Of a DNA stretch of 64,000 nucleotides, positions 45,046-53,963 are shown one piece after another (position 1 is the first letter of the stretch; each line of letters opens with the position of its first letter). Source of the DNA: Vreelandella alkaliphila. GTDB taxonomy: Bacteria > Pseudomonadota > Gammaproteobacteria > Pseudomonadales > Halomonadaceae. The notes beneath the pieces are model-generated. The model was not told where the DNA came from. It worked only from the letters and a program-made list of their open reading frames with translations, and ran no database searches. Location of the stretch: NCBI RefSeq assembly GCF_016107625.1, contig NZ_JABASV010000001.1, positions 310,001-374,000 on the forward strand, in the 5' to 3' direction. The position numbers and the translations under genes are program-made.

Positions 45046-46048
45046 AAGCCGGTGGCGCTCCAGGGCGATCATAAAGTTGCCATGCTACACCATCCACTTC
45101 AAGACGCATGACCGCCGTGACCAGAGTATTCTCGTGATCAGGGTCGTCAGCGCTCAGTCGCAGAATGGGCAGACCGCTGGCTTGTTGATCATGCAAGATG
45201 GCCAACGGCGCAGTCTCTCCTTCCGCTAGCAGCTGATCTCCACGCTGCTGTCGGTCTCGTGAGGAGTCAGTAATCCATTGAGATGCCAGACCACTGGGGT
45301 GATACAGCGCATGATTAGCATGCACGCTGGGGGCATTGAGTACTAGCTGGGCAGCTTCCCCACCACCAAACTCAATACTCATCACCTCTCGCTGCCCGCA
45401 TTCGGCCAGCGAAAAATGAAAGCCACCGCACTCATTGTAACGCTGCAACAGTGCCACGACGCCGGCCACATTGGGTTGGCTTAATGCCGCCCGTCCTAAC
45501 ACCATTCTTGGCACCCTGGGCGTAACATTAAGCAAACGCAAATTATTGACCGCCTGCACCCAGCCCTGGCGGGTAAACGCCAGTGTGTGGCCCGGTATCG
45601 AGCCGGGGTAGCAGAAAGCGGTAAACCCCTCTCCCATTGCTGATGTCACTTCAGCCATAAAACAGTGGCCACGGAAGAATGGCAGGCCATCCTCATTATG
45701 CGCCACCAGCGGTGTTTCTCCGGGGAGAACCAAGGTCGTGCAGCCGTCCGGTGCATGGGCCAACAGGTCACCCCGGCAGTTCCAGGCAAATACCGCTTCA
45801 ATGGGCAGGTTAAGTCCTTCCGCAAGTCCCTCTAGCTCTTCCCACACTTGAGGGAAATCACGCTGCGTATTGGCGGCCATGGTAGCAACAGCGTTCTGGT
45901 GAATTGGGTCGTTAATTTCAGCCCAGATAGCGCTTGGCAGCAAAAAGCGATGCACCGCATCGCGGCCTGCACGCCCAAGGGCAACGCCGATGTCGCGTGG
46001 CTGCCCATTGATAATCTGCCAGCCAATAGAGCTCGTTTGTTTAGACAT
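45017..46048 (-). CDS. C45-family autoproteolytic acyltransferase/hydrolase
   Basis: 343 residues. The NTN-hydrolase signature FAWNCRGD ... DGCTTLVLPG with candidate nucleophile Cys103 after DG, and VAHNEDGLPFF further on, match the acyl-CoA:6-aminopenicillanate acyltransferase family. The protein would cleave itself before Cys103. No signal peptide, so it acts inside the cell. Bacterial members are mostly unstudied amidases; placed in a glutamine-type uptake operon, it may release an amino acid from an N-acyl or peptide-like compound. It overlaps the ATPase gene by eight bases. Confidence 0.85.
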   Translation of the reverse strand: MSKQTSSIGWQIINGQPRDIGVALGRAGRDAVHRFLLPSAIWAEINDPIHQNAVATMAANTQRDFPQVWEELEGLAEGLNLPIEAVFAWNCRGDLLAHAPDGCTTLVLPGETPLVAHNEDGLPFFRGHCFMAEVTSAMGEGFTAFCYPGSIPGHTLAFTRQGWVQAVNNLRLLNVTPRVPRMVLGRAALSQPNVAGVVALLQRYNECGGFHFSLAECGQREVMSIEFGGGEAAQLVLNAPSVHANHALYHPSGLASQWITDSSRDRQQRGDQLLAEGETAPLAILHDQQASGLPILRLSADDPDHENTLVTAVMRLEVDGVAWQLYDRPGAPPAYDGKLFFAS

Positions 46049-46769
46049 GGCGCAGAAAATCCTTCATCCGGTCATTAGGCGGGTTATCAATGACATCAAC
46101 AGGGTTGGCATCAACCGCAATTTTACCGTGCTCCATAAAAATCAAGCGCGTGCCAACCTGCTTGGCGAAGGACATCTCATGGGTCACCACCACCATGGTC
46201 ATCTGCTCTTCTGCCAGTTTCTGCATAACATTCAGTACTTCCTGCTTAAGCTCAGGGTCAAGCGCTGAGGTAGGCTCATCAAACAGCATTACTTTGGGTT
46301 TGATCGCCAACGCCCGAGCAATAGCGACCCGCTGCTGCTGCCCACCAGAAAGCTCATGAGGATAGTGTTTCGATTTATCCCCCAGGCCGACTTTTTCCAA
46401 TAGTTCCTGGGCACTATTATCAGCCGCCTTACGTCCCATTTTGCGCACATGGCGTTGGCCAAAGGCCACATTTTCCAGCGCTGTCATTTGTGGAAATAGG
46501 TTGAACTGCTGGAAGACCATGCCCGCTTCCTGGCGAATTTCGCGTAGCGTTTTGTTGCCACCCTTAACGCTCATGCCGTCAACGAGAAGGTCACCCGAAG
46601 TGATCATTTCCAGCCCGTTAATACAGCGCAGCAAGGTGGATTTTCCAGAACCGGACGGTCCTATTAGCACGACCACTTCGCCACGATTGATATCCAGGTC
46701 AACCTTATCAAGTACCTTAAGCTGGCCAAAGTGCTTGGACACATTCTTGAACTCTATGATGGCGCTCAT
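46041..46769 (-). CDS. glnQ: Amino-acid ABC transporter ATP-binding protein (GlnQ-like)
   Basis: 242 residues. Walker [11 protein letters not shown]-loop VFQQFNLFP, signature LSGGQQQR, Walker [13 protein letters not shown] and the switch His (VTHE). It resembles E. coli GlnQ closely ([30 protein letters not shown]). Energises uptake through the permease encoded just upstream (4-base overlap). The genes follow the order binding protein, permease, ATPase. Confidence 0.93.
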   Translation of the reverse strand: MSAIIEFKNVSKHFGQLKVLDKVDLDINRGEVVVLIGPSGSGKSTLLRCINGLEMITSGDLLVDGMSVKGGNKTLREIRQEAGMVFQQFNLFPQMTALENVAFGQRHVRKMGRKAADNSAQELLEKVGLGDKSKHYPHELSGGQQQRVAIARALAIKPKVMLFDEPTSALDPELKQEVLNVMQKLAEEQMTMVVVTHEMSFAKQVGTRLIFMEHGKIAVDANPVDVIDNPPNDRMKDFLRHV

Positions 46770-47422
46770 AAGATCCTCATCCGCTTCTCAATGATACGCA
46801 GCAGCAGCGACAACGTGCCGGTCATAATCAGGTAGAACACGGCAACTGCCGTCCATATTTCGACCGCGCGGAAGTTAGCCGCCATGATTTCCTGGCCGGT
46901 GCGCGTCAGTTCGCCAACACCGATCACAATAAACAAGGAGGTATCTTTCAGGCTGACAATGCACTGGTTACCCAGCGGCGGAATTAAGCGGCGAAAGGCG
47001 AGTGGACCAACGATATAGACCACCACTTTCCAGCGTGGCAAACCAATGGCGCGTCCTGCCTCGGTTAATCCTTTTGAAATTGATAGCACTGCGCCACGTA
47101 CAATCTCAGCAACGTACGCCCCAGCATTAATGACAATCGCAAGGATTGCTGTCGTCATCGGGTCAATGCGGATATCCACCAGCACCGGCAAGGCGAAGTA
47201 CAGAAACATCACCTGTACAACAATCGGCGTGCCTCGAATGATTTCGACGTAGATAAACGCCAGTGTATTGAGAATATATCCACCGTAGGCGCGCATCAGG
47301 CCAATAACAGCCCCCAGTGCAATACCACCGATCAACCCCGTTACGGTGATATACAGCGTGATTTTTGCGCCATTGAGCAACGCGGGCAAAAATCCTATAA
47401 CAATCGACCAATCGATATTCAT
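46766..47422 (-). CDS. glnP: Amino-acid ABC transporter permease (GlnP-like)
   Basis: 218 residues with five membrane helices of the HisM/GlnP type: [20 protein letters not shown] opening, [14 protein letters not shown], and the EAA loop [33 protein letters not shown]. One permease gene only, so it should form a homodimer. Located between the binding-protein and ATPase genes. Confidence 0.93.
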   Translation of the reverse strand: MNIDWSIVIGFLPALLNGAKITLYITVTGLIGGIALGAVIGLMRAYGGYILNTLAFIYVEIIRGTPIVVQVMFLYFALPVLVDIRIDPMTTAILAIVINAGAYVAEIVRGAVLSISKGLTEAGRAIGLPRWKVVVYIVGPLAFRRLIPPLGNQCIVSLKDTSLFIVIGVGELTRTGQEIMAANFRAVEIWTAVAVFYLIMTGTLSLLLRIIEKRMRIL

Positions 47423-47448
47423 CTAGACTCTCCTGGCAATGCAACGTC

Positions 47449-47468
47449 AGCGGAGGAAGCCCTCCGCT
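47449..47468 (-). other. Intercistronic hairpin between glnH-like and glnP-like genes
   Basis: Perfect 8-bp stem AGCGGAGG/CCTCCGCT with a four-base loop. In binding-protein operons such hairpins commonly protect the upstream message and allow a molar excess of the binding protein. Confidence 0.55.
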
Positions 47469-47489
47469 AGTAAATAAAACTTCAGGAGA

Positions 47490-48227
47490 TTATTTGCTGG
47501 GCGCTTCGCCGAACCACTTCGCATAAATTTCGTCGTAGCGGCCATCTTCCCGCATAGCCGCTAATGCTTGGTTAACTGGCTCGACCAGCTCGCTTCCCTT
47601 GGGGAACGCAATGCCATACTCGTGCGCCATCATCTGTTCACCCACGGCTTTTACCTGGCCGTCACCAGCGGTGGCAATGTAGTAGAGAACATTGGGCGTA
47701 TCATGCATCGCGGCATCAACGCGGCCGGTGCGTAACTCCAGGTAGGCATTGTCGATATTGGGGAACTGGCGTAGCTCGGTGTCGGTGAAGTTTTCCCGTG
47801 CATAGTCAGCAGCAGAGGTGCCGGTGCGAACGGCCAGCATTTTACCTGCTAAGTCTTCTGCACTTTCGATATCACTATCAATTGGCACCATGATGCGGAA
47901 GCCGCTTTCGTAGTAGCCATCCGAAAAATCAATCACCTCAGCACGGTCTTCACGGATAGTAATCCCCGCCAGGGCAACATCTAACTGGCCAGTCTGCAGG
48001 CCGGGAATAATGCCATTGAAATCCATTGGCCTTAGTTCGAAATCCAGCTCAAGCTCTTCGGCAATCATTGTCCACATATCGATATCAAAACCGACATATT
48101 CACCGTCTTGAGCAAACTCAAAGGGCACAAAGGCAGTATCAGTGGCAACCACTAGCTTGTCTGCGGCGGCAGTCGCTGCAGTGAGAGAAAATGCAGTAGC
48201 AGCCATTAACGTGGTTAGTGTTTTCAT
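47490..48227 (-). CDS. glnH: Periplasmic amino-acid binding protein (GlnH-like)
   Basis: 245 residues with a signal peptide (1-22, ending TAAAA). SBP_bac_3 fold: [70 protein letters not shown]. The alpha-amino/carboxylate-binding segment resembles GlnH, but the side-chain specificity cannot be read with certainty. First gene of the five-gene operon; the 254 bases upstream hold its promoter region, AT-rich, with no gene. Confidence 0.9.
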   Translation of the reverse strand: MKTLTTLMAATAFSLTAATAAADKLVVATDTAFVPFEFAQDGEYVGFDIDMWTMIAEELELDFELRPMDFNGIIPGLQTGQLDVALAGITIREDRAEVIDFSDGYYESGFRIMVPIDSDIESAEDLAGKMLAVRTGTSAADYARENFTDTELRQFPNIDNAYLELRTGRVDAAMHDTPNVLYYIATAGDGQVKAVGEQMMAHEYGIAFPKGSELVEPVNQALAAMREDGRYDEIYAKWFGEAPSK

Positions 48228-48425
48228 GGAGAAATCCTCGTGACGTCGATGTTATTGGTTATGTGTGAGTGACGTAGCGTGTAGATAACGGTGTTGTTAT
48301 TGGTTTGGTTTAGATGGGCTTGGATTGGCTTTGCCGAGTTTATCTACAAGCGCATCTGCAAATATAATTGCACAAATTAATAAAATGACCAAATATTTGC
48401 ATTTATTTTTTACACGCATGCGAAA

Positions 48426-48448
48426 CCGGGTGTCGCAAAGACACCCGG
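48426..48448 (-). terminator. Terminator of argA
   Basis: Perfect 9-bp stem (48426-48434 with 48440-48448), five-base loop, short T run on the minus strand. Confidence 0.65.
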
Positions 48449-48481
48449 CTCATCTAGATATTTCTCTTTAAGTAAGCGTTT

Positions 48482-49795
48482 TTAGGCTAGATTTTTCACC
48501 AACACCTTGGATTTTCGGGCGTGGTTGTAGGCTTCGCGTTTTAACGGCGGCAGGTCATCTAGGCTAGCGGGACGGAAGCCGTGTTCGACAAACCAATGGG
48601 CCGTGTGGGTAGTTAACACAAACATTTCGGAAAGCCCACGCTGCCGGGCGCGGCGTTCTAATGCTTCCACTAAGCGCTCGCCGCGCTCACCGCCGCGATA
48701 GTTACCGTGCACCGCGACACAGGCCATTTCCCCCACCGTGGTGTCTGGAAAAACATGCAATGCTGCACAGCCAATCACCATGCCGTCACGTTCGATGACC
48801 ATGTAGTCGTCGATTTCGTGCTCTAGTCGTTCCCGCGAACGAGCCACCAACATGCCACGTCGCTCCAGCGGCTCCAGCAGCTCTAGTAGGCCAGCGACGT
48901 CATTCAACGTGGCTGGGCGCAGTTGCTCGTAGCGGTGCTGGGTGATCATGGTGCCAACGCCGTCACGGGTGAATAACTCCCCTAGCAGTGCATCATGGTT
49001 ACGCCAGGAAAGCAGGTGGGTGCGCGCTACCCCTTCCCTGGCGGCGGTGCAGGCGGCGTTCAAGTGGCGTGCCAACTCACTGCCCGGTAACGCCTGTTGC
49101 AGGCGCGGCTCGGCCTCTGCCGGGGAAAGCTGGCGCAATAGCGCGCCCTGCTCGTCTTCAAGCCCTTCCGATTCGCCTAATAGAATCAGCTTATCCGCTT
49201 TCAGCGCGACGGCAGCATGTTGTGCGACTTCCGAGGCATCTAAATCAAACACTTCACCTGTGCTGGAGAAACCCAGCGGCGGCAGCAGCACTAGCGAGCC
49301 TTTTTCCAACAGCCCTTCAATGGCGCTCGAGCGCACTCGGCGTACTTCACCACTGTGATCAAAATCGACGCCTTCGCGCACTCCTAATGGCTTAGCGGTC
49401 ACCAAGTTGCCGGAAATCACGCTAAGCTCTACACCGTGTAGTGGCGTGCTAGGCAGCCCCAAGGAAAGACGAGCTTCTAGCCATAAGCGCTGGTGCGCGG
49501 CCACCTGTTCCACGTGGGTCATCACCGCTCGGTCAGCTACCCAACGGCCATCCACCCGTGTTGGCTCGACACCGGCAGCCGTCAATGCGTCATGCACTTG
49601 TGGGCGAATACCAAACACCACAACTAGCCGCACCCCCAGAGTGTGTAGCAGCGCTAAATCTTGAATCAGCTGCTCTCCTCGGCCAGACGCCATGGCTTCG
49701 CCCTCAATTAAGATGACAAAGGTTCGTCCCCGGTGCGCGTTAATGTAAGGGGAAGCATTACGAAACCAATCAACAAAAGGGAAGCGTGTGTCCAA
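48482..49795 (-). CDS. argA: N-acetylglutamate synthase
   Basis: 437 residues: amino-acid-kinase-like domain (~20-280: NAHRGRTFVILIEGEA, LLHTLGVRLVVVFGIRPQV) followed by a GNAT acetyltransferase domain (~295-435: MACVAVHGNYRGGERGERLVEALE). This is the ArgA form of the classic proteobacterial enzyme, usually inhibited by arginine through the kinase-like domain. It makes N-acetylglutamate, the first step of arginine synthesis. Length matches the family (~440). Confidence 0.96.
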   Translation of the reverse strand: MDTRFPFVDWFRNASPYINAHRGRTFVILIEGEAMASGRGEQLIQDLALLHTLGVRLVVVFGIRPQVHDALTAAGVEPTRVDGRWVADRAVMTHVEQVAAHQRLWLEARLSLGLPSTPLHGVELSVISGNLVTAKPLGVREGVDFDHSGEVRRVRSSAIEGLLEKGSLVLLPPLGFSSTGEVFDLDASEVAQHAAVALKADKLILLGESEGLEDEQGALLRQLSPAEAEPRLQQALPGSELARHLNAACTAAREGVARTHLLSWRNHDALLGELFTRDGVGTMITQHRYEQLRPATLNDVAGLLELLEPLERRGMLVARSRERLEHEIDDYMVIERDGMVIGCAALHVFPDTTVGEMACVAVHGNYRGGERGERLVEALERRARQRGLSEMFVLTTHTAHWFVEHGFRPASLDDLPPLKREAYNHARKSKVLVKNLA

Positions 49796-49851
49796 GGGCC
49801 GCTCTCCGGCAGCAGGTGAATGAAAGTATCAGCGTTTACTTTAACAGAGCA

Positions 49852-49898
49852 TAAAAAACAGCGGCACCTTCTTGTGAAAAAGAAGATGCCGCTGTGCG
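49852..49898 (-). terminator. Terminator downstream of pitA
   Basis: A 16-bp stem with one mismatch (49858-49873 with 49881-49896) is followed on the minus strand by seven T. It ends the transcript of the pitA gene at 49942. Confidence 0.88.
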
Positions 49899-49941
49899 TT
49901 TGGCCAAGCAGTAACGTATTGGGCGGGGTTACCCCTTGCTG

Positions 49942-51207
49942 TTAACCAAACATGCCTTTGAACATAAAGAAGAACAGAATAGCCAAACCAGCCCCGGCAG
50001 GTAGCGTAATCAGCCATGACATGGCGATGGTGCCAATGACACGCAGGTTAAGTGCCGCCATACCCCGAGCAAGCCCTACACCTAATACCGCCCCTACCAG
50101 TGTATGGGTGGTTGAAATCGGCAGACCCGTACCGGAAGCTAATACCACCGTGGTCGCTGCTGCCAGTGTGGCAGCAAAGCCACGGCTGGGAGTGAGTTCA
50201 GTAATACCGGTTCCCACGGTGGCAATGACTTTGTGGCCGTAAGTTACTAAGCCCACCACGATGCCACCACCGCCCAGTACCAATACCCACCAGGGCACTA
50301 GCGCAGAGCCTTCAATTTGGCCGCCAGTTTGTACCACGCTAATGACCGCCGCAAGCGGACCAACCGCGTTCGCAACGTCGTTAGAGCCGTGAGCAAACGC
50401 CATGGCACATGCAGTAAAGATCATTAATACGCCGAAGACGCGCTCAACGTTGGCGTATCCAAAGTGGTCGTTGGCATTTTTCTCGAACTTGATACGACGC
50501 TGCATCAACAGGCCAATACCCATGATCACAAGCCCTAACAAGATCGATAGCAGCAGGCTTTGACTAAAGGTCAGGTCCAGCCCAACGTGAGATAGGCCTT
50601 TGGTTAGCGTGACCATCGCCACAATAAAACCAACCAAAAATACGTAGCCCGGTACATAGCGTTTGGCAGCAGCAAATGGATTATCATTTTCAAAAATCAG
50701 GTGATGCACTGATTTAAACAGCACAAAACCGATAGTACCTGCCAACAGAGGAGAAACGACCCAGCTTGCCGCAATGGTGCCAACAGCGCCCCAATCCACC
50801 GTAGAAGCACCCAATCCCGCTACGGCAAAGCCCACAATGGCACCTACAATGGAATGCGTCGTGGAAACCGGCCAACCTTTCATCGATGCTGCCAGTAGCC
50901 AAGTACCCGCTGCCAGCAACGCTGCCAGCATACCGTACACCAGTAACTGCGGGTCTTCCTGGAGCAACTCTGGGTCGATAATGCCTTTACGAATGGTGTT
51001 GGTCACTTCACCACCCGCCAGCCAAGCACCTAAAAACTCAAAGACAACCGCAATTATAATGGCTTGTTTGATGGTGATCGCTTTTGACCCCACCGAGGTT
51101 CCCATCGCATTGGCAACATCATTCGCACCAACGCCCCAAGCCATAAAAAAGCCAAACAAACAGGCCAGAATGATAAAAATTTCACCGTGCTGGGCAATAA
51201 TCTGCAT
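49942..51207 (-). CDS. pitA: Low-affinity inorganic phosphate transporter
   Basis: 421 residues, about eleven membrane helices, with both PHO4 signature repeats: GANDVANAMGTSVGSKA near the start and GSNDVANAVGPLAAV in the second half. Pit proteins import phosphate, as metal-phosphate, driven by protons; a sodium-coupled mode is possible in a halophile. It follows a PhoU-like DUF47 gene with nine bases between; the two families are regular partners. Confidence 0.94.
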   Translation of the reverse strand: MQIIAQHGEIFIILACLFGFFMAWGVGANDVANAMGTSVGSKAITIKQAIIIAVVFEFLGAWLAGGEVTNTIRKGIIDPELLQEDPQLLVYGMLAALLAAGTWLLAASMKGWPVSTTHSIVGAIVGFAVAGLGASTVDWGAVGTIAASWVVSPLLAGTIGFVLFKSVHHLIFENDNPFAAAKRYVPGYVFLVGFIVAMVTLTKGLSHVGLDLTFSQSLLLSILLGLVIMGIGLLMQRRIKFEKNANDHFGYANVERVFGVLMIFTACAMAFAHGSNDVANAVGPLAAVISVVQTGGQIEGSALVPWWVLVLGGGGIVVGLVTYGHKVIATVGTGITELTPSRGFAATLAAATTVVLASGTGLPISTTHTLVGAVLGVGLARGMAALNLRVIGTIAMSWLITLPAGAGLAILFFFMFKGMFG

Positions 51208-51216
51208 AGGTATCCC

Positions 51217-51897
51217 TTAGCGTGCGGTCAAAATCTGTAGGCGGCTGCCCACGCGTTCAGCGCGATCAGAAACTTCACCGACCCACTCAATGATTTTGTA
51301 AAGGAAAATCACATCAACAGGAGGAAGTTGGCTTTCAAGCTCAAACAGCTGGCGACGTATCGCGATCTGCTGGCTGTCAGCTTGGTGCTCAAGTGTGTGC
51401 AGCTCACGGATCATATTCTGCATAACATCGGAAACATTGCGTCCAAAACCGGACTCAAGCAGCTCTTTCAGCTCTTCAAGCGCTTGGCGAGCCTGGGCCA
51501 CACACGCCACGCTGGTACGCATATAATCGCGCATGGGATCGGCCAGCTCATCGGGTACGCGCATTTTACGCCCCAGCATAATGCCGGTAATGTCGCGCAC
51601 CTTGTTGGCGATCTTATCCTGCACGCTGATAAGGTCGAGCAAGTCGGACCGCGAGACGGGAAGAAACATCGTATTGGGCAGGTTAAGCCGAAGCTCTGTT
51701 TTCAACGTGTCGGCGTCATGCTCTAAGCGGGTAACGTTTTCACGCAGTACAGCTGCGGTATCCCAATCACCGGCAAGCGATGCCTCGAAGAACGGCAACA
51801 GTTGGTCGGCACATTCATTGGCCTTGACGATGTGGGCCAGCAGCGGCTGGAATGGCGAGCGGCCAAACATCGCGGAAAAAGGGTTGGAGGTAACCAT
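51217..51897 (-). CDS. DUF47/TIGR00153 PhoU-like Pit accessory protein
   Basis: 226 residues, all-helical, with family blocks FGRSPFQPLLAHI, RLEHDADTLKTELR and VQDKIANKVRDITGI. These cytosolic proteins resemble PhoU and modulate the Pit transporter encoded next to them. It lies first in the pit operon, 135 bases from the divergent CYTH gene. Confidence 0.9.
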   Translation of the reverse strand: MVTSNPFSAMFGRSPFQPLLAHIVKANECADQLLPFFEASLAGDWDTAAVLRENVTRLEHDADTLKTELRLNLPNTMFLPVSRSDLLDLISVQDKIANKVRDITGIMLGRKMRVPDELADPMRDYMRTSVACVAQARQALEELKELLESGFGRNVSDVMQNMIRELHTLEHQADSQQIAIRRQLFELESQLPPVDVIFLYKIIEWVGEVSDRAERVGSRLQILTAR

Positions 51898-51964
51898 ATA
51901 GCCTTTAGCCTGTTTTCGGGGAGCCTGGAAATGGCGGCGCCAGTATAAAGAGTGCGCTCGCCGC

Positions 51965-52044
51965 CGTCATGAAAAGTTCACAATGTCATGCAAAATTAAT
52001 TGAAATGTCACAATATAAAGGTGGCTAATGTCATGAAAAATTCA
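51965..52044. repeat. Three copies of a GTCATG-AAAA-TT motif between pit and CYTH genes
   Basis: Copies of ~15 bases start at 51966, 51985 and 52030, differing at two to four positions; a related AATGTCAC lies at 52004-52011. The third copy includes the CYTH start codon. TGTCA half-sites 22 bases apart recall Pho boxes but the spacing is not that of a standard box. Confidence 0.6.
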
Positions 52045-52941
52045 ACATCTACTTCTGATTCTGTTTCAGCGCCTACCGAAATAGAGCTTAAACTCGCCCT
52101 TGCGCCAGCTCAACTAAACACGCTGCTGTGCCACGCGGCACTAGCCGAAACACCCCAACGGCAACATTTGTCGAACACCTATTTCGATACCCCTGCGGGC
52201 GATATGGCGAATGCACGGATTGCCGTGCGCTTACGCCAAGTTGATGATCGCGTGCTACAAACGGTGAAAACCGCCGGCCATGGTGGTGGCGGCCTTTCTA
52301 CCCGACAAGAGTGGGAGTGGCAAGTTCCTAGCCCACAGCTTGACCAGCATGGCTTGGCTACCCTACCGCCGTTCAAAGGTTCACTAGGCACCGTCATTTC
52401 CGCGCTACGCCCTGCGCTGCGCACCGACTTTACCCGGCGCAGCTGGCAAATCGACTGGCAGGGCAGCCATATCGAACTAGTGTTGGACGAAGGAGAGATT
52501 GTCAGCTGTGGTGCTCAAGCGGCTATTTGCGAGGTCGAGCTGGAACTCAAAGCGGGTGAACCAGAGGCGCTTTGGGCGCTAGCATTAACGCTCGCGGAAA
52601 GCGTACCGCTGCGCCCTTCTGATACCAGCAAAGCCGCTCGCGGAAATGCGTTAGGCGTGCAGCAGTGGGTACTACCTGGAGCTGACGCACCGGCTGAGTG
52701 GCTACACAGAGCCACAGTGGCGCTGGACGCCTACCACGACAGTGGCCTTGCGGAACACTTAACCATCGCACAGCAGGCGTTAGCCACACTGGCGACCCAC
52801 CCACAGTTGGATGAAAGCTCCCGCCGCGATGCTCAAACACTGACCACAGCACTGACTGGAAATGGCCATCCAACGTCCGCTTATGGCGCTGCTGCGTTAA
52901 CTCTGGCGCATCGCTTCGCCTATCAAACCACGTTACGCTAG
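52033..52941 (+). CDS. CYTH-domain triphosphatase
   Basis: 302 residues from ATG 52033 (AAAGGTGG nine bases upstream); ATG 52000 is less likely. The ExExK metal/phosphate motif appears as EIELKL at the start of the CYTH tunnel (~16-195), with the later acidic and basic strands (VRLRQVDDRVLQTVKTAG, EVELELKAG). The ~90-residue C-terminal part resembles a short, degenerate CHAD-like region. The nearest known role is inorganic triphosphatase (YgiF-like). Divergence from the phosphate transporter fits phosphate metabolism. Confidence 0.85.
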   Translation: MKNSTSTSDSVSAPTEIELKLALAPAQLNTLLCHAALAETPQRQHLSNTYFDTPAGDMANARIAVRLRQVDDRVLQTVKTAGHGGGGLSTRQEWEWQVPSPQLDQHGLATLPPFKGSLGTVISALRPALRTDFTRRSWQIDWQGSHIELVLDEGEIVSCGAQAAICEVELELKAGEPEALWALALTLAESVPLRPSDTSKAARGNALGVQQWVLPGADAPAEWLHRATVALDAYHDSGLAEHLTIAQQALATLATHPQLDESSRRDAQTLTTALTGNGHPTSAYGAAALTLAHRFAYQTTLR

Positions 52942-52970
52942 AAACATTCAGCCCACTTCAGGATGTCGCG

Positions 52971-53888
52971 ATGAGTTTTCAATTAACTCCCGGTGCGGAA
53001 GGACTGCGCACACGGCTTTTCCATATTATCTTCGAGTCTGATACGCCGGGAGCCAAAGGGTTTGATATTGCGCTGATTATCGCCATTCTAATCAGCGTGG
53101 CGGTCATTTTGCTGGACAGCGTAGATAGTTATTCCGAACGCTACGGGCACATTTTCTACTATGCAGAATGGCTATTTACGCTACTTTTCAGCATTGAACT
53201 GGCGGTGCGGATTTACTGTTTAGAGCGCCCAACGATTTACCTCAAAAGCTTCTACGGCATTGTCGATGTGATTGCGATTATCCCTGCTTGGTTAGTACTG
53301 CTGGTACCCGGTGCGCACGGACTCGTCATCGTTAGGATACTGCGGGTACTACGCATCTTTCGGATTCTGAGATTGATGGCGTTTATCGGCGAGGGGCGTT
53401 TACTGCTCGATGCGCTTAAACGCAGTCTTCGTCAAATCCTGCTGTTTTTTAGCAGCATCATGATGGTCGTCATGCTGTTTGCGGCGCTGATGTACACCAT
53501 CGAGTCGCCTGAAGCCGGCTTTACCAGCATTCCTATGTCGATGTATTGGGCGATCGTTAGTATGACCACAGTGGGCTACGGCGATATTGTCCCAGCCACG
53601 TCGTTAGGCAAAGCGATCACGATGATCCTGATGCTGTTGGGGTATTCGATTATCGCTGTGCCTACCGGGGTATTTTCCGCCCAGGTTATCCGCTCTATTC
53701 GCGAAGACCGTTATTCAGAAGAAGCCTGCCCCGGCTGTGGCCATGACCGCCACGAAAAGCGCGCTCGTTACTGCCTGCGCTGTGGCACCTGGCTGGATGA
53801 AGACAGCGAAGACCCGCGTAAGAAAGAAGCAAACAAAAAAGATAGCCACGAGGGAGACGAAGACACAAACACGCCCCAGGACAGCTAA
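52971..53888 (+). CDS. Kv-type ion channel with C-terminal zinc ribbon
   Basis: 305 residues. Six membrane helices (~27-225); S4 has regularly spaced arginines (VRILRVLRIFRILRLM); selectivity filter MTTVGYGDI. After S6 comes CPGCG ... CLRCG (~250-271), a two-CxxC zinc ribbon, then a charged tail rich in Glu, Asp and Lys. The ribbon is unusual for a potassium channel and could sense metal or redox state, or serve assembly. Probably potassium-selective. Confidence 0.88.
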   Translation: MSFQLTPGAEGLRTRLFHIIFESDTPGAKGFDIALIIAILISVAVILLDSVDSYSERYGHIFYYAEWLFTLLFSIELAVRIYCLERPTIYLKSFYGIVDVIAIIPAWLVLLVPGAHGLVIVRILRVLRIFRILRLMAFIGEGRLLLDALKRSLRQILLFFSSIMMVVMLFAALMYTIESPEAGFTSIPMSMYWAIVSMTTVGYGDIVPATSLGKAITMILMLLGYSIIAVPTGVFSAQVIRSIREDRYSEEACPGCGHDRHEKRARYCLRCGTWLDEDSEDPRKKEANKKDSHEGDEDTNTPQDS

Positions 53889-53963
53889 ACAAAATAGCCA
53901 AACCTAGGGCGCGCAGCATTCATTTAGAAGGGAGTTGCGTGGTTAGCTAGGCCGCTACGTTGA

